Of a stretch of DNA of 64,000 nt, positions 1-8,042 are shown one piece after another. The notes under the pieces are model-generated. The model was not told the DNA's origin. It saw only the letters and a program-made list of their open reading frames with translations, and did not search any database. The first letter of the stretch is position 1, and each line of letters starts with the position of its first letter. Both the position numbers and the translations under genes were made by a program. The stretch lies in NCBI RefSeq assembly GCF_003149145.1, contig NZ_QGDQ01000026.1, forward strand, positions 1 through 64,000. The letters are read 5' to 3'. The DNA comes from Quadrisphaera granulorum. GTDB taxonomy: Bacteria > Actinomycetota > Actinomycetes > Actinomycetales > Quadrisphaeraceae.

Positions 1-89
1 CCGGTCCCATTCCGAACCCGGAAGCTAAGCCCACCTGCGCCGATGGTACTGCCCGGGAAGCTGGGTGGGAGAGTAGGTCACCGCCGGAC
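1..89 (+). rRNA. rrf: 5S ribosomal RNA, 5'-truncated by window edge
   Basis: The first bases read as the middle and 3' part of a bacterial 5S rRNA: the conserved CCGAACCCGGAAGCTAAG stretch, then the GATGGTACTGC and GGGAGAGTAGGTCACCGCC blocks near the 3' end. Roughly 28-30 nt of the 5' end lie outside the window. A strong hairpin terminator follows 12 nt later, so this is the distal end of an rRNA operon. The 3' end is placed by family resemblance and could be off by a few bases. Confidence 0.93.
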
Positions 90-100
90 ATCCTTCATCG

Positions 101-142
101 AGGGGGATCGTCTACCGCGTCGAAGCGGTAGACGATCCCCCT
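101..142 (+). terminator. rRNA operon terminator hairpin
   Basis: A perfect 17-bp stem (102-118 with 125-141, extended by one A-T pair at each end) closes a 6-nt loop. It sits directly after the 5S rRNA and before the next gene, as expected for an intrinsic terminator of an rrn operon. There is no long T-run, which is usual in high-GC actinobacteria. Confidence 0.85.
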
Positions 143-196
143 TCGACGTGTTGCCCCTCATTTCTCAATCACCATTTCCACCGCCGAGGAGAACCC

Positions 197-1876
197 GTGC
201 AGGACGACGAGCAGCGCCGGAGTGACAGGACGTCAGCACCGCGCTCGGGCGGACCCCGCAGCAGCGGTCAGCGCGGCACAGGAGCTCCACGAGGCGGCGG
301 CGCCCCTCGCGGTGCCGGTGCCTCGCGAGGCGGGGCCGCTCCCCGGGGCGAGGGTGCGGCGCGGCGGACGTCGTCGGGATCTGGTGGCGACTTCCGCGGC
401 GGCCCTCCTAGCGCCGGTGGGCGCCCCGCTGCTGGCGGCAGCACTGGCCGGTGGACCCCCGGGTCTACGGGGTCCTCTCGGCCGCAGTCGTCGGCTCGAC
501 CGTCACGCGGGTCTGCACCCGACCGTGGCGCTCGAGGAGATGCAGGTCAGTCGGGCTCCGGACGTCCGTTCCGTGGGCGAGACGACCAGCGCCCCAGCGC
601 AGGGGCGCCCGGGCAGCGTTCGTCAGGCCCCGCGCGTCCGTTCCGCAGCGGCCCGGCTGCCGGGGGAGCCGGGCGGCCTGTTGCCCGATCCACCGGTGAG
701 CGCACCGGGGACCGGTTCGGCGACCGCACCAGCGACCGTGGGAATGACCGCGCCAACGACCGCGGAAGTGACCGCTCTAACGACCGCGGGACCTTCCGCA
801 GCGACCGCGGCGGCGAGCGTTCCTGGGGAAGCGACAGGCCAGCGGGCCGTTCTGGCGGATATGGAGCTCCGCGGTCTGGAGGCCCGACGTCCTGGTCCGG
901 CCCTACCGGCTCCAGGAGCGGTGCGCCGTCGCGCGGCCCCGCCGGTGCGGGCGCTGCTTCCCGCGGGGGCGGCCGTCCGGGGACGGGCGGACCGGCGCGC
1001 TCCGGCGCGGCAGCGGGTCGTCCGAGCGCGGCTCGCCCCTGGGACCGTGACCGTAGCGCTCCGTCCACGGCGCGTCGCGGCCCTGCGCACCGCGACGAAC
1101 CTCGCCTGCCGGAGGGCATCACCGGCATCGAGCTCGACCGGGAGGTGCGCTCTGACCTGCTGACGCTGTCGAAGGACACCGCCGCCGTCGTCGCCCGCCA
1201 CCTCGTGGCCGCCGGTCGTCTCCTCGACACCGACCCCGAAGCCGCCTACGCGCACGCAGCTGCCGCGGCCCGCCGGGCCGGCCGCATCGGCTCGGTCCGT
1301 GAGGCCGCGGGGCTCGCCGCCTACGCCGCAGGTCGTTACGAGGACGCGCTGCGGGAGCTGCGCACTGCCCGCAGGCTCACCGGCTCCGACGTCCACCTGC
1401 CCGTGCTTGCCGACTGCGAGCGCGGGCTGGGCCGTCCCGAGCGCGCTCTCGACCTGGCCGCGACGCCTGAGGTGTCTCGGCTGGATCTGGCCAGCCGCAT
1501 CGAGATGCGCATCGTCGCCGCAGGAGCCCGGCAAGACCTCGGCCAGGCCGAGGCCGCCGTCGTCTCCCTCCAGGGTCCCGAGCTCGAGGGCAAGGGCCGC
1601 GAGCCCTGGCGCGCGCGGCTGCTGTCGGCGTATGCCGACGCCCTCGAGGCCGCTGGTCGGCACGCTGAAGCGCAGGTCTGGTTGCAGCGCGCCGCGGCTG
1701 CCGACACCACTGGCGAGACCGGTGCGGCGGACCGTCTGAACGGTGACGACGAGGAGCCGTTGGAGGACGTCGTCGTGTACGACCTCCTCGAGGACGCCGA
1801 GGACGCCGAGGACGCCGAGGACGCCGAGGACGCCGAGGACGCCGAGGACGCCGAGGACGCCGAACCCCGCAGCTGA
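197..1876 (+). CDS. Disordered RGG/SDR-rich protein with C-terminal TPR-like domain
   Basis: This is a 559-residue protein starting at GTG 197 with GAGGAG 6 nt upstream. Residues 1 to about 290 are low-complexity Gly/Arg/Ser/Pro with RGG-like and S/N-D-R repeats, so this part is predicted to be disordered. Residues about 300-520 are Ala/Leu-rich paired helices resembling tetratricopeptide repeats (AAYAAGRYEDALRELRTARR). The last part is acidic and carries eight Glu-Asp-Ala units encoded by a 9-bp tandem repeat. Its place just before a TPR protein and a HAD phosphatase matches an actinobacterial neighbourhood also seen around tlyA. I do not recognise a specific function; the basic disordered half suggests nucleic-acid or ribosome association, which is inference. 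It is followed by its own terminator. Confidence 0.85.
   Translation: MQDDEQRRSDRTSAPRSGGPRSSGQRGTGAPRGGGAPRGAGASRGGAAPRGEGAARRTSSGSGGDFRGGPPSAGGRPAAGGSTGRWTPGSTGSSRPQSSARPSRGSAPDRGARGDAGQSGSGRPFRGRDDQRPSAGAPGQRSSGPARPFRSGPAAGGAGRPVARSTGERTGDRFGDRTSDRGNDRANDRGSDRSNDRGTFRSDRGGERSWGSDRPAGRSGGYGAPRSGGPTSWSGPTGSRSGAPSRGPAGAGAASRGGGRPGTGGPARSGAAAGRPSAARPWDRDRSAPSTARRGPAHRDEPRLPEGITGIELDREVRSDLLTLSKDTAAVVARHLVAAGRLLDTDPEAAYAHAAAAARRAGRIGSVREAAGLAAYAAGRYEDALRELRTARRLTGSDVHLPVLADCERGLGRPERALDLAATPEVSRLDLASRIEMRIVAAGARQDLGQAEAAVVSLQGPELEGKGREPWRARLLSAYADALEAAGRHAEAQVWLQRAAAADTTGETGAADRLNGDDEEPLEDVVVYDLLEDAEDAEDAEDAEDAEDAEDAEDAEPRS
1790..1861 (+). repeat. 9-bp tandem repeat (GAGGACGCC)x8 in coding sequence
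   Basis: Eight exact consecutive copies of GAGGACGCC encode (Glu-Asp-Ala)8 at the C-terminus of the 197-1876 protein. The unit is a multiple of three, so slippage would change the tail length without a frameshift. Confidence 0.97.
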
Positions 1877-1896
1877 GCCGTTTTCCCGACCTTCAT

Positions 1897-1930
1897 CGAG
1901 AGCCCCGCGGCGCCGTCCGCGGGGCTCTCG
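1897..1930 (+). terminator. Hairpin terminator after the 197-1876 gene
   Basis: A 14-bp perfect stem (CGAGAGCCCCGCGG with its complement) closes a 6-nt loop 20 nt after the stop codon. The -10 element of the next gene begins only 4 nt later, so its -35 region must lie inside this hairpin. Confidence 0.85.
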
Positions 1931-1933
1931 TCG

Positions 1934-1939
1934 TACCGT
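1934..1939 (+). promoter_or_regulatory. -10 element, leaderless promoter of the 1946 gene
   Basis: TACCGT ends 6 nt before the GTG start at 1946 and there is no Shine-Dalgarno sequence. The position predicts transcription starting at or next to the start codon. Confidence 0.6.
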
Positions 1940-1945
1940 CACCAG

Positions 1946-2356
1946 GTGTCCAGCGATCCCGGTGCCCCCAGCGGCGGCGCCTACGAGTGGCTGCAGCGCG
2001 GACTGGCGCTGCTCAGCAGCGGAGATGCCGAGGCGGCGGCCGTCCTTCTCGAGCGCGCCAACCGTGACCAGCCCGGATCGGCGAGCGTTCTCGAGGCCCT
2101 CGCGCGGGCCCAGTTCGACGCCGGCCGCATCGGTGAGGCCGCGCACACGTTTGCCGCGCTCGTCGAGGCCGCTCCTGACGCCGACTACGCGCACTTCGGT
2201 CTCGGGCTGAGCCTGACACGCCTCGACAGGTTCGCCGAGGCAGTGGAGCACCTGGCGTTGGCCGTCGCCATGCGTCCCGACCGCCCCGAATACCGGGACA
2301 GCCTGACCCAGGCGCGCGCCACGCTGCGCGCCCGCAAGGAGGCCTCCCATGGCTGA
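1946..2356 (+). CDS. Tetratricopeptide repeat protein (Rv1691-like)
   Basis: This 136-residue protein consists almost wholly of three TPR-like helix pairs: residues about 10-40 (WLQRGLALLSSGDAEAAAVL), 45-75 and 80-115 (GLGLSLTRLDRFAEAVEHL). TPR domains mediate protein-protein contacts, and no catalytic motif is seen. The GTG start at 1946 is preceded by a -10-like TACCGT and no ribosome-binding site, suggesting a leaderless mRNA. The 3' end overlaps the following HAD phosphatase gene by 8 nt, implying translational coupling. In M. tuberculosis a TPR gene (Rv1691) sits in the same position before the glycerol-3-phosphate phosphatase Rv1692. The partner is unknown. Confidence 0.88.
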   Translation: MSSDPGAPSGGAYEWLQRGLALLSSGDAEAAAVLLERANRDQPGSASVLEALARAQFDAGRIGEAAHTFAALVEAAPDADYAHFGLGLSLTRLDRFAEAVEHLALAVAMRPDRPEYRDSLTQARATLRARKEASHG

Positions 2357-3422
2357 GACCCCGCAGATCACGCCCACGTCCCTCGCCGAGGCGCACGACC
2401 TGCTGCTCTTCGACCTGGACGGCGTGGTCTACGTCGGCGAGGACGCCGTGCCAGGCGCCGTCGAGGCCATCAGCCGCGCCTACGACGACGGCCGTGCCAT
2501 CGGTTACGCCACCAACAACGCGAGCCGCACCCCGCAGGAGGTGGCCGAGCACCTGCGCCGCCTGGGGATCCCCGCCCGTGACGAGGAGGTCACCAACTCC
2601 TCCCAGGCCGCCGCTCAGCTCGTCGTCGAGCGCCTTGGACAGGGCGCGCGCGTGCTCCCCGTCGGCGGGCCCGGCGTGCGCGCCGCGCTCGTCGAAGCGG
2701 GGCTTGTGCCCGTGACACCCGCCGATGACCAGCCGGCTGCCGTCGTCCAGGGGTTCGGCCGTCAGCTCGGGTGGTCCGACCTCGCTGATGCTGCCGCGGC
2801 GATCCGCGGCGGGGCCCTGTGGGTGGCCACCAACACCGACCTCACCCTGCCCACCGAGCGCGGCCCGGCCCCGGGCAACGGATCGCTTGTGGGCGCGGTC
2901 CGCAACGCCGTTGACGTCGACCCCCTCGTGGCCGGCAAGCCCGAGCCGACCCTGTTCCACGCGGCCGCTCGACGTGTTGGCGCTGAGCGTCCCCTGGTGG
3001 TGGGCGACCGGCTCGACACCGACGTCGCCGGAGCCGTCCGCTCGGAGATGACGGGCGCCCTCGTGCTCACCGGCTTGACCAGCGCGCTGGCCCTGCTGTC
3101 CGCCGCGGCGGGGGAGCGTCCCGATCTGGTGCTGCCCGACCTCGGCGCCCTCCACGCGCCACCGCCGTCGCGCGCGCGCCTGGTCGAGGGCGGTGCTGTG
3201 TGCGGCGGTGCCCGTGCGGTGCTCGACGGCACCATCCTCAGCGCGACCGGTGCTGCACCGGGCGCGTCGCTGGCCGACCTCCTCGACCTCCTGCGTGCGG
3301 CGTGCGGCGTGGCGTGGGCTGCCGCCGACGCCGGAGCCGGGACGGTGACGCCCGACCCTGCCCTCGCCGCGGCCCTCACCGACCTCAGCGCCCGCTGCCG
3401 TCGCGCACAGCCGTCGAGCTGA
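2349..3422 (+). CDS. HAD-superfamily (NagD-like, class IIA) phosphatase
   Basis: This 357-residue enzyme belongs to the HAD class IIA phosphatases. The nucleophile motif FDLDGVVY carries Asp22 and Asp24. Motif II is ATNNASR (Thr55), motif III lies in AGKPEPT and motif IV is GDRLDTDV. The family dephosphorylates small phosphomonoesters; the M. tuberculosis orthologue Rv1692, of similar length and context, is a glycerol-3-phosphate phosphatase. The chain is about 100 residues longer than E. coli NagD. The extra C-terminal Ala-rich region (residues about 265-357) matches the Rv1692 layout. The ATG at 2349 overlaps the end of the upstream TPR gene, so the two are probably cotranscribed. The substrate is inferred by synteny only. 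Confidence 0.9.
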   Translation: MAETPQITPTSLAEAHDLLLFDLDGVVYVGEDAVPGAVEAISRAYDDGRAIGYATNNASRTPQEVAEHLRRLGIPARDEEVTNSSQAAAQLVVERLGQGARVLPVGGPGVRAALVEAGLVPVTPADDQPAAVVQGFGRQLGWSDLADAAAAIRGGALWVATNTDLTLPTERGPAPGNGSLVGAVRNAVDVDPLVAGKPEPTLFHAAARRVGAERPLVVGDRLDTDVAGAVRSEMTGALVLTGLTSALALLSAAAGERPDLVLPDLGALHAPPPSRARLVEGGAVCGGARAVLDGTILSATGAAPGASLADLLDLLRAACGVAWAAADAGAGTVTPDPALAAALTDLSARCRRAQPSS

Positions 3423-3439
3423 CCTGCCCTTCCGCCGGG

Positions 3440-3445
3440 TAGCGT
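3440..3445 (+). promoter_or_regulatory. Possible -10 element upstream of the 3495 gene
   Basis: TAGCGT lies about 50 nt upstream of the ATG at 3495, which has its own Shine-Dalgarno sequence. The element would give a short conventional leader. No convincing -35 was seen. Confidence 0.4.
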
Positions 3446-3494
3446 GAGGACGGCGCCCGCGCGCCGACCGGCACCTGGGCACGGGAGGGGAGCC

Positions 3495-4244
3495 ATGACC
3501 TTCGAGGGACTGCGCAGCTACGCGCAGGCCGCCAACGACCTCTCCGCCATCGCCCGGGGACGCCTGCTCGAGGCCGTCCGGGAGGCCGTGCGGAGCGAGA
3601 TCGAGCGCGCCGGTGCCGCCGTCGGGCTGGCCACCGCCGAGGAGGTCGCCGCGCTCCGGCGCTCGGTCGACAGGTTGCAGCGCCGCGTCTCCGCCCTCGA
3701 GGGCACCCCGCCCGGGAGCGAGAAGGAGACCAGGACGACGACGGCGGCCGCCTCCGAGGCGCCTGCTGCGCGTCCCGCTCGACGTCCCTCTGCCGCTCGC
3801 GCCCGCGCGACTGCTCGCGGCGGCGTCGGCTCCCGCCCACCCGTGGGTGCCCCGCACTCCACCCGCCCCTCGTCTCCGGCGGCACCTCCGCCGGCACCGG
3901 AGGAGGCCGGCTCGGCAACGGTTTCGGATGCTCCGGAGTCCGTGACGGGCACGACGTCGTCGTCGGGCACCCGGCCGCAGCGGCGTTCGGCGCCGAGCAC
4001 CCCGCGTCGCCGTTCCACGACTGCCGCGAGCAGGGCTGAGCCGAAGAAGACCGAGGACGACGCCACCGAGGCGCCCGCCTCCAAGGCCCATGCCGAGCCC
4101 GAGACCACGGCTCAGGCTTCGGCTGAGACCAAGCCAGCGGCGGGCACGGCGAGCGGCCGTGTCACGCCGGTCCGGCGTCCCCGCAAGCCCGCGGTGGACA
4201 CCACCGCCGCCGAGGACTCTCAGGACAAGGGCGGGTCCTCGTGA
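3495..4244 (+). CDS. Coiled-coil, Ala/Pro/Thr-rich protein of unknown function
   Basis: This 249-residue protein starts at ATG 3495, chosen because GGGAGGGG lies 5 nt upstream; an in-frame upstream start at 3444 lacks one. Residues 1-70 are helical and heptad-like (AALRRSVDRLQRRVSALEG), resembling the short coiled-coil segments of phasin-like or accessory-factor proteins. The rest is low-complexity Ala/Pro/Thr/Ser with scattered Arg and Lys and is probably disordered. Membrane segments and signal peptide are absent. The stop overlaps the next start (GTGA), so it is cotranscribed with the small protein and tlyA. I do not recognise a family; an oligomerising scaffold is plausible but unproven. 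Confidence 0.75.
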   Translation: MTFEGLRSYAQAANDLSAIARGRLLEAVREAVRSEIERAGAAVGLATAEEVAALRRSVDRLQRRVSALEGTPPGSEKETRTTTAAASEAPAARPARRPSAARARATARGGVGSRPPVGAPHSTRPSSPAAPPPAPEEAGSATVSDAPESVTGTTSSSGTRPQRRSAPSTPRRRSTTAASRAEPKKTEDDATEAPASKAHAEPETTAQASAETKPAAGTASGRVTPVRRPRKPAVDTTAAEDSQDKGGSS

Positions 4245-4411
4245 GCGAGATCCCGCACACCGGTGACGCCACGGTCGACGCCGCACTGGACTCCCTGCGC
4301 GGTGTCGCCTCCGCACCCGACGCCGACCCGCTGGCCGCGTCTCGTGCGCTTGCCGCGGCGCACGCCGCCTTGCGCGCGCGCCTCGCAGACTCGGGAGTCG
4401 ACGCGGGATGA
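4241..4411 (+). CDS. Small Ala-rich helical protein upstream of tlyA (Rv1693-like)
   Basis: A 56-residue reading frame runs from GTG 4241 to TGA 4409-4411. It overlaps the stop of the preceding gene by 4 nt and ends 7 nt before the tlyA start. The product begins MSEIPHTGDATVDAALDSL and continues as an Ala/Leu-rich amphipathic helix. M. tuberculosis has a small gene (Rv1693) at the same position, and this conserved spacing is the main reason for calling it. There is no known function. Confidence 0.75.
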   Translation: MSEIPHTGDATVDAALDSLRGVASAPDADPLAASRALAAAHAALRARLADSGVDAG

Positions 4412-4418
4412 TCGCCCG

Positions 4419-5243
4419 GTGAGTCCCGGGGCACGACGCCTGCGCCTCGACGCCGAACTGGTGCGGCGCGGCCTGGCTCGCTCTCGCGAGCATGCCGGCG
4501 AGCTGGTCGCGGCCGGCCGTGTCACTGTCGGCGGGTCGGTGGCGTCCAAGCCGGCCACGCAGGTCGAGGCGAGCGCCGCCGTCGTCGTCAAGGACGATGT
4601 CGACGACGCCGGCTGGGCCAGCCGCGGCGCCCACAAGCTCCTCGGCGCTCTCGAGGCGACGGGCGTGCCGGTCGAGGGGCGGCGGTGCCTGGACGCCGGC
4701 GCATCCACCGGCGGGTTCACCGACGTGCTGCTGCGCGCGGGCGCGGCGTCCGTCGTCGCCGTCGACGTCGGCTACGGGCAGCTGCTGTGGCGGCTGCGCA
4801 ACGACGAGCGCGTCGAGGTGCACGACCGCACCAACGTGCGCGAGCTCACCCCCGAGCAGGTCGCTCCGGCGCCTGAGCTCGTCGTGGCGGACCTGTCCTT
4901 CATCTCGCTGCGCCTCGTGATGCCCGCGCTGGTGCGCTGTGCCGCGCCGGAGGCTGACCTGCTGCTCATGGTCAAGCCGCAGTTCGAGGTCGGGCGCGAG
5001 CGCCTCGGCTCCGGAGGGGTGGTCCGCGACCCCGCGCTGCGCGCGGCGGCGGTCCAGGAGGTGGTCGCTGCGGCAAGCGAGCTGGGCTTGCGCCTCCTGG
5101 CCTGCGCGGCCAGCCCGCTGCCGGGACCGAGCGGCAACGTGGAGTACTTCGTGCACCTGCGCCGCGGAGACCCGCTGCCGCCCGACGACGTCGAGCAGCT
5201 GGTGGCCACCGCCGTCGCCGAAGGACCGGGAGGAACGCCGTGA
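4419..5243 (+). CDS. tlyA: TlyA-family 16S/23S rRNA 2'-O-methyltransferase
   Basis: This 274-residue protein starts at GTG 4419, immediately before the S4 RNA-binding domain (residues about 7-60, LRLDAELVRRGLARS). A Rossmann methyltransferase domain follows with the SAM-binding motif LDAGASTGGF (91-100). The residues of the K-D-K-E-type 2'-O-methyltransferase set fall in SRGAHKL (Lys73), ADLSF (Asp159) and VKPQFE (Lys186). TlyA methylates C1409 of 16S and C1920 of 23S rRNA in mycobacteria, and its loss gives capreomycin resistance. The gene is tightly coupled to nadK by a 4-nt overlap and belongs to a conserved TPR-HAD-tlyA-nadK-recN series. Confidence 0.95.
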   Translation: MSPGARRLRLDAELVRRGLARSREHAGELVAAGRVTVGGSVASKPATQVEASAAVVVKDDVDDAGWASRGAHKLLGALEATGVPVEGRRCLDAGASTGGFTDVLLRAGAASVVAVDVGYGQLLWRLRNDERVEVHDRTNVRELTPEQVAPAPELVVADLSFISLRLVMPALVRCAAPEADLLLMVKPQFEVGRERLGSGGVVRDPALRAAAVQEVVAAASELGLRLLACAASPLPGPSGNVEYFVHLRRGDPLPPDDVEQLVATAVAEGPGGTP

Positions 5244-6208
5244 GGCGCGTGCTCGTGCTCACCCACACCGGGCGTCAGGACGCCGTCGACGCCGCGCGTC
5301 AGCTGGTGGCGCTGCTCGACGCCGCGGGGATCGAGCCGGTGCTGCTCGACGACGAGGCCGCCGACATCCCCGACTGCACGGGCGTGCGCCGCGTGCGGCC
5401 GGGTCAGCTCGACGGCATCGAGCTCGTCGTCGTCGTCGGCGGTGACGGCACGGTGCTGCGCGGCGCCGAGCTCGTCCACGGCACGGGGGTGCCCCTGCTG
5501 GGAGTGAACCTGGGCCGGGTCGGCTTCCTCGCGGAGATCGAGCGCGACGCGCTGGAGAGCACGGTCGCGCACGTCGCCGCGCGTGACTACGGCGTGGAGG
5601 AGCGCCTGACGCTGCAGGTCGACGTCGTCGAGGGCGGCGTCGTGCGCGCGACGTCCTGGGCACTCAACGACGTCAGCGTCGAGAAGGGCGCGCGCGAGCG
5701 GGTGCTGGAGCTGGTCACCGAGGTCGACGGGCGCCCGGTGTCCACCTACGGTTGCGACGGCGTGGTCATGGCCACGCCCACCGGCTCGACGGCGTACGCG
5801 TTCTCCGCGGGCGGCCCCGTGGTCTGGCCCGGCGTGGAGGCGCTGCTCATGGTGCCGATCTCCGCGCACGCGCTGTTCGCGCGCCCGCTGGTGGTCAGCC
5901 CCGACTCGGTGATGGCGGTGGAGGTGCTGGAGCGCAACCACACCGACGGCGTGGTCTGGTGTGACGGGCGCCGTGCGGTGCAGGTGGGCCCCGGCGCGCG
6001 CATCGAGGTCCGTCGCGGCGCGGAGCCCGTGCGGCTGGCGCACATCAACACCGGCCCGTTCACCGACCGGCTCGTGGCGAAGTTCGGCCTGGCCGTCGGT
6101 GGCTGGCGCGGCCCTGACGACGGCAAGCTCGGCGGCGCTGTGGGCCCGTTCGGGGGAGCCGGCCACTCCTCGACGCGGCGCCCGTCGGGGCCGCGCGGGC
6201 AGAGGTGA
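5240..6208 (+). CDS. nadK: NAD kinase
   Basis: This 322-residue enzyme phosphorylates NAD to NADP using ATP or polyphosphate in the cytosol. The diagnostic motif VVGGDGT (Asp69) is followed by GVNLGRVGFLAE, and the second conserved block is CDGVVMATPTGSTAYAFSAG. Length is normal for the family apart from a Gly-rich tail of about 30 residues after the catalytic fold. The GTG start overlaps the tlyA stop and the stop overlaps the recN start, so all three are probably translated from one mRNA. Confidence 0.97.
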   Translation: MRRVLVLTHTGRQDAVDAARQLVALLDAAGIEPVLLDDEAADIPDCTGVRRVRPGQLDGIELVVVVGGDGTVLRGAELVHGTGVPLLGVNLGRVGFLAEIERDALESTVAHVAARDYGVEERLTLQVDVVEGGVVRATSWALNDVSVEKGARERVLELVTEVDGRPVSTYGCDGVVMATPTGSTAYAFSAGGPVVWPGVEALLMVPISAHALFARPLVVSPDSVMAVEVLERNHTDGVVWCDGRRAVQVGPGARIEVRRGAEPVRLAHINTGPFTDRLVAKFGLAVGGWRGPDDGKLGGAVGPFGGAGHSSTRRPSGPRGQR

Positions 6209-7992
6209 GGGGCGTGCTCGAGGAGGTCCGCCTGCGCAATCTCGGCGTCATCACCGACGCCACGCTGGAGCTGTCCGGAGGATTCACCGTCATCACCGGT
6301 GAGACCGGCGCCGGCAAGACCATGCTCGTCACCGGGCTCGGCTTGCTGCTCGGTGCCCGTGCCGACGCCGGCGCCGTGCGCCGCGGCGCCGACTCCGCCC
6401 TCGTCGAGGGCCGCTTCGTCGTGACCCCTGGCAGCCGGGCCGCCGAGCGCGCCGCGGAGGCAGGCGCCGAACTCGACGACGACGTGCTCATCGTCGCTCG
6501 CAGCGTCTCGGCCAGCGGCCGCGGGCGCGCCCACGCGGGAGGGCGCTCCGTGCCCGTCGCGGTGCTCTCCGAGCTCGCCGACGACCTCGTCGCCGTTCAC
6601 GGCCAGTCCGAGCAGGTGCTGCTGCGCTCCCCGGCGCGGCAGCGGCTGGCCCTGGACAGGTTCGCCGGGGCTGCCGTCGCCGAACCGCTGGAGCGGTACA
6701 CGGCGGCCTGGCGCCGCCTGGGGGTCCTGGACGCCGAGCTCGCTGAGATCACCGCCACCGCGCGCGAGCGCGCCGCGGAGGCCGAACTCCTGCGTGCCGG
6801 GCTCGGGCAGGTCGAGGCCGTGGCACCCCAGCCCGGGGAAGACCGAGCGCTGGCGGTCGAAGCGGACCGGCTCGACCACGCCGAGGAGCTGCGCGCCGCC
6901 GCGGCGCTCGCGCACGCCGCCCTCACCGGTGACCCCCTCGCCGATGACGCACCCGACGCCGCCTCCCTGATCGAGGCCGCACGCAGGCCGCTGGAGGCCG
7001 TCCGCGAGCACGATCCCGACCTGGGCTCACTAGCCGACCAGCTGGCCGAGGTGGGCTACCTCGTCGCCGACGCCGCTGCCGAGCTCGCCTCAGCAGCCGA
7101 GGCCGTCGAGGTCGACCCGGTACGCCTGGCCGCCGTCCAGGAGCGGCGCGCCGCGCTCGCGGCGCTCGTGCGGGCGCTGCCCGTCTCCGTACCCGACAGG
7201 TCGGCGAGGGCGAATGACGACGACGAGTCCGCGCCGACCGGTGTCGACGCCGTCCTCGCGTGGGCCGAGCAGGCCTCACCGCGGCTGCTGGAGCTGGACG
7301 GCGACGGCGACCGCACCGCCGACCTGCGCGCCGAGCGCGCCGAGCTCGTGGGGCAGCTGCTGCAGCTGGCCTCGGAGCTGACCGCGGCGCGCACCGAGGC
7401 CGCGCAGCGACTGGGGGAGCTGGCCACCGCCGAGCTACCGGAGCTCGCGATGCCGCATGCGCAGCTGCTCGTGCAGGTGTCGCCGTCCCCGGCCTCGGCG
7501 GGAGACCGGGAAGGGCTGCCGGGGCTCGGCGCCTCCGGCGCCGACGACGTCGCCCTGCTGCTGCGGCCCTCGCCCGGTCAGGTCGAGCGGCCGCTGGCCA
7601 AGGGCGCCTCCGGTGGTGAGCTGTCACGGGTCATGCTCGCGCTGGAGCTGGTGCTTGCCGCCAGCGACGTCGTCCCGACGTTCGTCTTCGACGAGGTCGA
7701 CGCCGGCGTGGGCGGCAAGGCGGCGGTGGGGATCGGGCGGCGCCTGGCGCGGCTCGCGCGCGACCGGCAGGTCGTCGTCGTCACCCACCTGCCGCAGGTC
7801 GCGGCGTGGGCTGACCAGCACCTGCGGGTGGCCAAGGCCGTCGACGGGCAGGTCACCGTGAGCGGTGTCACCGCGCTGGACGGAGAGGAGCGCGTGGTCG
7901 AGCTCGCGCGCATGCTCGCAGGTCAGGAGGACTCCGGCTCGGCTCGCGCCCACGCCGAGGAGCTGCTGGTCGCTGCGGCGAAAGAGCGGTGA
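6205..7992 (+). CDS. recN: DNA repair protein RecN
   Basis: This 595-residue SMC-like ATPase acts in double-strand-break repair. Walker A is GETGAGKT (32-39). The ABC signature region reads [19 protein letters not shown] and the Walker B region is [15 protein letters not shown]. The central Ala/Glu/Arg-rich section (about 160-430) is the coiled-coil arm. GTG 6205 overlaps the nadK stop; a second in-frame GTG at 6214 is possible. Its position after tlyA and nadK is widely conserved. In M. tuberculosis two genes (Rv1697, Rv1698) separate recN from pyrG, but here they are absent. Confidence 0.96.
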   Translation: MRGVLEEVRLRNLGVITDATLELSGGFTVITGETGAGKTMLVTGLGLLLGARADAGAVRRGADSALVEGRFVVTPGSRAAERAAEAGAELDDDVLIVARSVSASGRGRAHAGGRSVPVAVLSELADDLVAVHGQSEQVLLRSPARQRLALDRFAGAAVAEPLERYTAAWRRLGVLDAELAEITATARERAAEAELLRAGLGQVEAVAPQPGEDRALAVEADRLDHAEELRAAAALAHAALTGDPLADDAPDAASLIEAARRPLEAVREHDPDLGSLADQLAEVGYLVADAAAELASAAEAVEVDPVRLAAVQERRAALAALVRALPVSVPDRSARANDDDESAPTGVDAVLAWAEQASPRLLELDGDGDRTADLRAERAELVGQLLQLASELTAARTEAAQRLGELATAELPELAMPHAQLLVQVSPSPASAGDREGLPGLGASGADDVALLLRPSPGQVERPLAKGASGGELSRVMLALELVLAASDVVPTFVFDEVDAGVGGKAAVGIGRRLARLARDRQVVVVTHLPQVAAWADQHLRVAKAVDGQVTVSGVTALDGEERVVELARMLAGQEDSGSARAHAEELLVAAAKER

Positions 7993-8028
7993 CCCCAGCG
8001 AGCCCGACCGACCTCGGGGCGCCGCTGG

Positions 8029-8034
8029 TAGGCT
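8029..8034 (+). promoter_or_regulatory. -10 element, leaderless promoter of pyrG
   Basis: TAGGCT ends 8 nt before GTG 8043. It supports that start over the in-frame GTG at 7989, which overlaps the recN stop. Confidence 0.5.
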
Positions 8035-8042
8035 GGCAGCCC

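Noticed and set aside
623-2377. 584-residue minus-strand open frame
   Set aside because: It lies antisense to the disordered/TPR gene and the next TPR gene, has low-complexity composition following the repeats, and shows no family motif. It is an artefact of high GC.
2013-5156. 1047-residue minus-strand open frame
   Set aside because: It spans four clearly coding plus-strand genes (TPR, HAD, coiled-coil protein, tlyA) and its His/Arg/Gly-rich sequence has no domains.
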